From positions 4,112,001 to 4,176,000 of the forward strand of contig JAEOAD010002566.1 of NCBI GenBank assembly GCA_036365145.1: a DNA stretch of 64,000 nt. Direction: 5' to 3'. Each line of letters starts with the position of its first letter. Positions within the stretch are counted from its first letter, which is position 1. Made by a program: the position numbers and the translations under genes. The notes under the pieces were generated by a model. That model had not been told where the DNA came from. It ran no database searches and was given only the letters and a program-made list of their open reading frames with translations. Origin of the DNA: Orientallactaga sibirica (lineage: Eukaryota > Chordata > Mammalia > Rodentia > Dipodidae). This document shows positions 25,607-33,000 of this stretch, one piece after another.

Positions 25607-27505
25607 TGACAGGGAGAGATACAGAAATAGGCAGGTATGTATATATAGAGAGAGAATGGGCTCACCAGGGCCTCCGGCCACTGCAAAGAAACTCCAGATG
25701 CATACGCCCCGTGGGTCCTGGAGAATCGAGCCTCGAACTGGGGTCCTTAGGCTTCACAGGCAAGTGTTTAACTGCTAAGCCATCTCTCCAGCCCAAAAAT
25801 AAATAATTTTTTTTTTATAAAAAGAATTTTAAATTGAGCATGGTGGTGCACACTAACCCAGCACTCAGGAGGCAGAGGTAGGAGATCTCTGTGAATTCAA
25901 GGCCAGAGTGAATTCCAGGTCAGCCTGGACTAGAGTGAGATCATACCTTGAAAGCAAGCAAATAAACAAAAGAATGAAGAATTTTCACTGAACATGAAAC
26001 CTCTTTCCTATTGTCTCATGTATTATCCCATTGTACAAAAGAACACCCAGAAGGAGAGTCAGACTCATCCAGGGTTAGACCCTGGAGCTCCAGAGACATG
26101 CCAGGGGGTTGGAGGCTGAGGGCTGAAGCCACTCTTCCCGCTCGCTGTGTGCCCTTGCGCAGACCCATTCACAACTCTGGGTGTCCGTCTTCCACGTCTA
26201 TAAAATGGTCATCACACCAGCGCCTCCCTCCTAAGGCTCGGACAGTTACTCTGTATAGGCAGAGCGTCTGCTTGGGGGTTCTTATTTGAAACCATCCCCC
26301 ACACCTTCTTGCTCCTGGTTGGTTCTGGTCACCCAGGGGATGGTCACCCTCAGCGCCATGACCGCAGTGAAGTCCAGTCTCTTAGGAGCCTGGGAATGCT
26401 CCTCGAGGTAACTGGGGGCTGGATGCAGCCCTCAGCCCCCCTTTCCTCTCCCCAGGGCTCAGGGACAATAGACAAGATGTTTATCCCCCGCCTGCACACA
26501 TGTTGTTCGCTGTAATGACAGTAATCAACGCGCTAATGCCGCATTCTCTCAGCCAGTCAATTCGCCTTAATTACCGCCTGGGAAGCCGGATTATTTAAAT
26601 TTAAATGGTGATTTATTGCGGGTTTAATCAATGCTATTTTTTTCTCCTCCCCTGGGACCAACCAGCTCCCCCTAAGCCCACCCTAAGGCACCCCATCTCC
26701 CTGGTGGGCAGCCTAGCCTTGGGGGTGCTTAGAGCACCCAGCCTGTTTCATCAGATGACCACCTTTCCTGGCTTGTGGTGACACTGAAGCAGGGACACAC
26801 CAAACAGGAGCAGTGCTGACAGCGTGGCACCTCCAAGTCCTACTAATCAAATCCCGAAAGTAAGAACTAGGACTTTGGCCTGGCGTGGTGACGCACGCCT
26901 TTAATCCCAGCACTTGGGAGGCAGAGGTAGGAGGATCGCTGCGAGTTCAAGGCCACCCTGAGACTACATAGTTAATTCCAGGTCAGCCTGGACCAGATGA
27001 GACCCTACCTCGAAAAGCCAAAAAAAAAAAATAATAATAAATAAATAAATAAATAAACAAACAAACTAAAAAAAAAAGGCTGGAGAGATGGCTTAGCAGT
27101 TAAGGCGCATGCCTGCAAAGCCTAAGGACCCAGGTTCCATTCTCCAGGTCCCATGTAAACCAGCTGCACATTGTGGCACATGCGTCAGGAGTTCGTTTGC
27201 AGCAGCTAGAGGTCCTGGCATGTTCATTCTCTCTCACTCTCTCTCTCTCCCTTTCTCTGTAATAAATAAATAAATAAATAAAATCTTTAAAAAAAACCTG
27301 CCTGGTGTGGTGGCGCATGCCTTTAATCGCAGCACTTGGGAGGCAGAGGTAGGAGGATAGCTGTTATAGATAAATGTTTGTTTTATTTTCAAGGTAGGTC
27401 TCACTCTAGCCCAGGCTGACCTGGAACTCACTCTGTAGTCGCTGGTCTCAAACTCCTGGCAATCCTCCCACCTTACCCTTGAAGGTATACATCATCAGGC
27501 CTGCC

Positions 27506-27540
<35 letters not shown>

Positions 27541-27832
27541 ACGTAGGGTGATCTGGAATTCACTGGGAGTTAAGGCGTGTGCCACCATGCCAGGGCCCTG
27601 CCACTATTTTTGATTTATTTATTTTTAAAAATGTTTTTATTTATTTATTTGCAAGAAAGAGACAGGCACAGAGAGAGTGAGTATGGGCGCACCAAGGTCT
27701 CCTGCCACTGTAAATGACCTTCAGATGCATGCACCACTTTGTGTACCTGGCCTTCTATGGGTACTGGGGAATTGAATCTGGGCTGTCAGACTTTAAAGCC
27801 AGCACCTTTAACCACTGATCCATCTCTCCAGC

Positions 27833-27863
<31 letters not shown>

Positions 27864-28021
27864 GTTTTTGGTAGGGTCTCACTCTGGCCCAGGCTGACCT
27901 GGAATTAACTATGTAGTCTCAGGGTGGCCTTGAACTTATTACAGCGATCCTCCTACCTCTGCCTCCCAAGTGCTGGGAATAAAGGCGTGTACCACCACGT
28001 CCGGCTCTCCAGCCCCTATTT

Positions 28022-28060
<39 letters not shown>

Positions 28061-28095
28061 TTCATTCATTCATTCATTCATTCATTTAATTTATT

Positions 28096-28131
<36 letters not shown>

Positions 28132-29195
28132 GTTTTGTGAGGTAGGGTCTCACTCTGGTCCAGGCTGACCTGGTAACTACGTAGTCTCAGGATGGCCTCA
28201 AACTTTCAGTGATCCTCCTACCTCTGCCTCCCAAGTGCTGGGATTAAAGGCGTGCGCCACCACGCCCGTGTTTTTTTTTTTTTTTTTTTGAGGTAGCTTC
28301 TTACTCTGGCCAAGGCTGATCTGGAACTTACTCTGTAGTTCCAGGCTGGCCTCAACTCACAGTGATCCTTTTACCTCTGAGATTAAATGTACCACCACAC
28401 CTGACAATTTTTTTGTGTGTGTGTGGATTTTTTCTAGGTAGGGTTTCACTCTAGTCCAAGCTGACCTGAAATTCACTATGTATTCTCAGGGTAGCCTTGA
28501 ACTCATGGCGATCCTCCTACCACTGCCTCTCAAGTGCTGGGATTAAAGATGTGTGCCACCATGCGCAGCCTATTTTATTTAATTTTTTTGTTTGTTTGTT
28601 TTGTTTTTCCAGGTAGGGTCTCACTCTAGCCCAGGCTGACCTGGAATTCACTCTGTAGTCTCAGGGTGGCCTCGAACTCGTGGTGATCCTCCTACCTCTG
28701 CCTCCCGAGTACTGGGATTAAAGGCGTGTGCCACCACGCCCGGCTTAATTATTTTATTTTTATTGACAACTTCTTTAATTGTAGACAGTATCCCATGGTA
28801 CTTCCCTCCCTCCCCCCACTTTCCCCTTTGAAACTTCACTCTCCATCATATCCCCTCCGCCCTCTCAATCAGTCTCTTTTCAGTTTGATATCATGATCTT
28901 TTCCTCCTATTATGATGATCTTATATAGGTAGTGTCAGCTCAGCCTATTTTTTAATTCATTAATTAAAAGATAGGGTCTTATGTAGCCTAGGCTGGCCTT
29001 AAATTCAGCAATCCTCCTATCTCAGTATCTGGAACCCCATATATGTCCAGGGACATTTGTGTAGTTTGTTTTCTGTTGAGCATCCAGAATAGATTCATAA
29101 GGTAAGAGAAACAGCAAGGGCTGGAGAGATGGTTCAGCAGTTAAGGCTTTAAAAAAATTTTTTTTAATTAACAACTTCTTCCTTTTTTTCTTTCC

Positions 29196-29243
<48 letters not shown>

Positions 29244-29989
29244 TGACAGAGAAAGAGGGAGAAGAGAGAGAGAGAGAGAGAAGAGAGAGAGAATGGGCGC
29301 GCCAGGGCCTCCAGCCACTGCAAAGCACCTCCAGATGCATGCGCCCCAATGTGTATCTGGCTAATGTGGGTCCTGGGGAATTGAACCTGGGTCCTTTGGC
29401 TTTTCAGGCAAACGCCTTAACTGCTAAGCCATCCCTCCAGCCCCTAAAAAAATTTTTTTTTTTTTGAGGTAGGGTCTCACTCTGGCCCAGGCTGACCTGG
29501 AATTAACTATGTAGTCTCAGGGTGGCCTTGAACTCACGGTGATCCTCCTACCTCTGCCTCCCGAGTGCTGGGATTAAAGGCGTGCGCCACCACGCCCAGC
29601 TTAAAAAAAAATTGTTTTTAAGGTAGCTTTTCACTCTAGCCCAGGCTGACCTGGACCCACATAAAGCCAGAAGTACAAAGTATATCTCCTCTGCTTGCAA
29701 ATAAATATACAAATATAAATAAATATGTTAAAAATTAGGGCTGCCTTTAATCCCAGCACTTGGGAGGCAGAGGTAGGAGGATGCCGAGAGTCGAGGCCAC
29801 CAAACTACATAGTTAATCCCAGGTCAGCCTGGGAGTGGACCCAGAGAAAAACAAAAAAAAAAAAAAAAAAAAAAATTAGGGCTGGGAAGCAAACCTTTAA
29901 TCAGGTAGGAAGTGAGTTCAATGCCACCTTGAGACTACATAGTGAATTCCAGGTCAGCCTGGGGTCAGAGTGAGACAGACCCTACCTTG

Positions 29990-30020
<31 letters not shown>

Positions 30021-33000
30021 AAGAAAAAGAAAAAGAAAAGAAAACAATAGGGCTGGAGAGATGGCTTAGCAGTTAAGATGCTTGACTGCAAAGCCTAAGG
30101 ACCCAGGTTCGATTCCTCAGTACTCACGTAAGCCAGATTCACAAGGTGGCTCGAGGCCCTGGCATGCTCATTGACTCTCTCTTCGTGCTTATAAATAAAA
30201 ATAAAATATCTTTTAAAATTATCTGTTAATTTATTTGTAAGGAAAGAGAGAGAGAGAAAGAGAGAAACAATGGGCATGCCAGGGCCTCCTGCCACTGCAA
30301 ACCAACTCCAGATGCAACACTTTGTGCATCTGGCTTTACATGAGTACTGGGGAATTGAACCCCTGGCGAATAGGCTTTGCAAGCAAGCACCTTTAACTGC
30401 TGAGTCAGTTCAGCTGTGGTTTCTTTTCTGTAATAATCTTCCCTAATAATCAGAGCCTTAGGGGGAGAGACTCACAAGGCCCCATCCCTCCCTAAGAAGC
30501 GATTGGCAGTTAACAGTTCCTGTGGGGAGGGAAGGCATTTTCTTTTCTTTTTTTCTTTGAAGCAGGGTCTCACTCTACCCAAGGCTGACCTGGAACTCAC
30601 TCTGTAGCCTAGGCTGGCCTCAAACTCACAGTGATTCTCCTCTCCAGCCTCCTAAAAGCTAGGATGATAGCCATGATTCATCACACCTGGCAGACAGGTA
30701 TTTTTTTCAGTGGTATATGTCCATTGTTACAAAATCCATGTTCTTGTAAAAAACCCCTTGCCTCAGGTTCAATTCCCCAGGACCCACATAAGCCAGATGC
30801 ACATGGTGGCACATGCATCTGGAATTCATTTGCAGTGGCTAGAGGCCCTGGCATGCCCATTCTTTCTCTGCCTGTCTCTCTCTTTCTCTCAAATAAATAA
30901 ATAAAATATTTAAAAAGGACTAGAGAGATGACTTAGCAGTTAAGGCACTTTCCTTCGAAGCCTAAGGACTCAGGTTTGATTCCCCAGGACCCACGTAAGC
31001 CAGATGCACAAGGTGGCACACGCAGTTCATGTGCAGTGGCTGGAGGCCCTGATGCACCTATTCTGTCTCTCTCAAATAAATAAGTAAAATATTTTTTGAA
31101 AGCCTTACCTATGCGCATGTAAGCAACCCTAATTAAAATATATGTATTTATTTATTTGAGAGAGGGAAAGAGGCAAGAGTGAGAGAAAGCAAGAGAGAGA
31201 GAGAGAATGGGTGCACCAGGGTCTCCAGCCACTGCAAACGAACTCCAGATGCATGCGCCACCTTGTGCATATGGCTTACATGGGTCCTGGGAATTGAACC
31301 GAGGTCCTTTGGCTTTGCAGACAAACGCGTTAACCACTAAGCCATCTCTCCAGCCCAGCAACCCTCATTAAATTCAGTGAAGTGGATTACAAAAAGCAAA
31401 AATAAAGAGACATGAAAGTGGATGGAGGACTAGTTAGAAAAAAGGAAGAGCTCAGCTGGAGTGGGAGGGGGAATAAGAGGGAGACCTACCTTGAAAAATA
31501 CTTAAAAAAAAAAAAAAAAAGCTGAGCGTGATGGCGAACGCCTTTAATCCCAGCACTTGGGAGGCAGAGTTCGAGGCCACCCTGAGACTACATAGTTAAT
31601 TCCAGGTCAGCCGAGGCCATAGTGAGACCCTACCTCGAAAAACCAAAAAAAAACAAACAAACAAACAAAAAAAACCAACCAACAAACAGAAAACAACCAG
31701 CTGGCCATCCAGAGACTATATAGTAAATTCCTGTGTTACAGCGAGACCCTACCTCAAAATAAACAAAAAATAAATAAAAATAAAAAACAAACGTGTGTTG
31801 GATATTTATGTCATTGAAAGAGTCCTTTCCTAGCAAGCACCAGGCCGTGGGTTCCGTCCTCAGCACCAAAAACAAACAAAAATAACAGGCCTTCCAGAGG
31901 AACAGCGACTAGAAATGACCCATCACATAGTGTGGGTCACACATTAACCAAGACCCCTTCTCTGCCCAGAGAAAGAGAGATCCTTATCCGGGAGCATGTC
32001 ACGTATGTCCCTCTCCCACCTCAGTCGTGGTCACAGATTAACCAGCTCGGCTTCCCCTCCCTGTAAGATCTCCCTCCCTCCCCTCCCTGGAAAACTGAAG
32101 GAATCCCTCTGTTCTTCCTGCGGGCTGGGGGCTCAAGCCTCAGCCTTAGACCCTTGCTGTGAGATGGACCAGCATTATTACAATAAAACCTTTTGCTGAG
32201 AGTGGTGGCAACTTTAATGCCAGCACTCGGGAGGCTAAGGTAAGAGGGTTGCAATGAGTTGGAGGCCAGCCTGAGACTACAGAGTGAATTCCAGGAGAAC
32301 CAGTATGGTGGCTCGGGCCTTTAATGCCAGCACTCGGGAGGCAGAGGTAGGAGGATTGCTGTGAGTTCGAGGCCATCGTGAGACTACATAGTGAATTCCA
32401 GGTCAGCCTGGGCTAGAGCGAGACCCTACCTCACACACACACACATACACACACACACAAAACCCTTTTGCCTAAAAGTCAGTCCACCTCCATTTCTCTC
32501 TCTCTCTCTCTTCTCTAAACTAACAACAATACAAACCATACAGTAATAATAATAATAATAATAATTTCCTAGCGATCTGACAGAAAAATATTGCCAACTT
32601 CTTGTGCCCACATCACAGATTAATAAACTGAGGCCCGAGGAGCTGAAGTCACCAGATAAGGATCCACACAAGCTCCCCCAGGAGGTAGGCGAGGCTGAGC
32701 TGACAGCTCGGATCCTGGCTTGGCTCGTCGCCCATCCCCACGATTTGGTTGGGATGAGACCCTGGGGCCCAGCCCGCGCGCACTCACCTAAGCCAGCCGG
32801 CGGCCCCACAGCTCGCAGTCCCCAGGGTGGCGCCCCCAGCGCGGCGAAGCGGCGCAGGCGGAGGTAAGTGACACTGAGACGCACGATGGACGCCTTGTCC
32901 AGCTGGCTGGAGATGGCCCCGGGCAGCGGGAGCAACTTGGAAAGCTCAAAGAATTCCAGGTTTTCCTTCCCGCGCCGGGAGCGCGCAGCGTTCCGGGACT

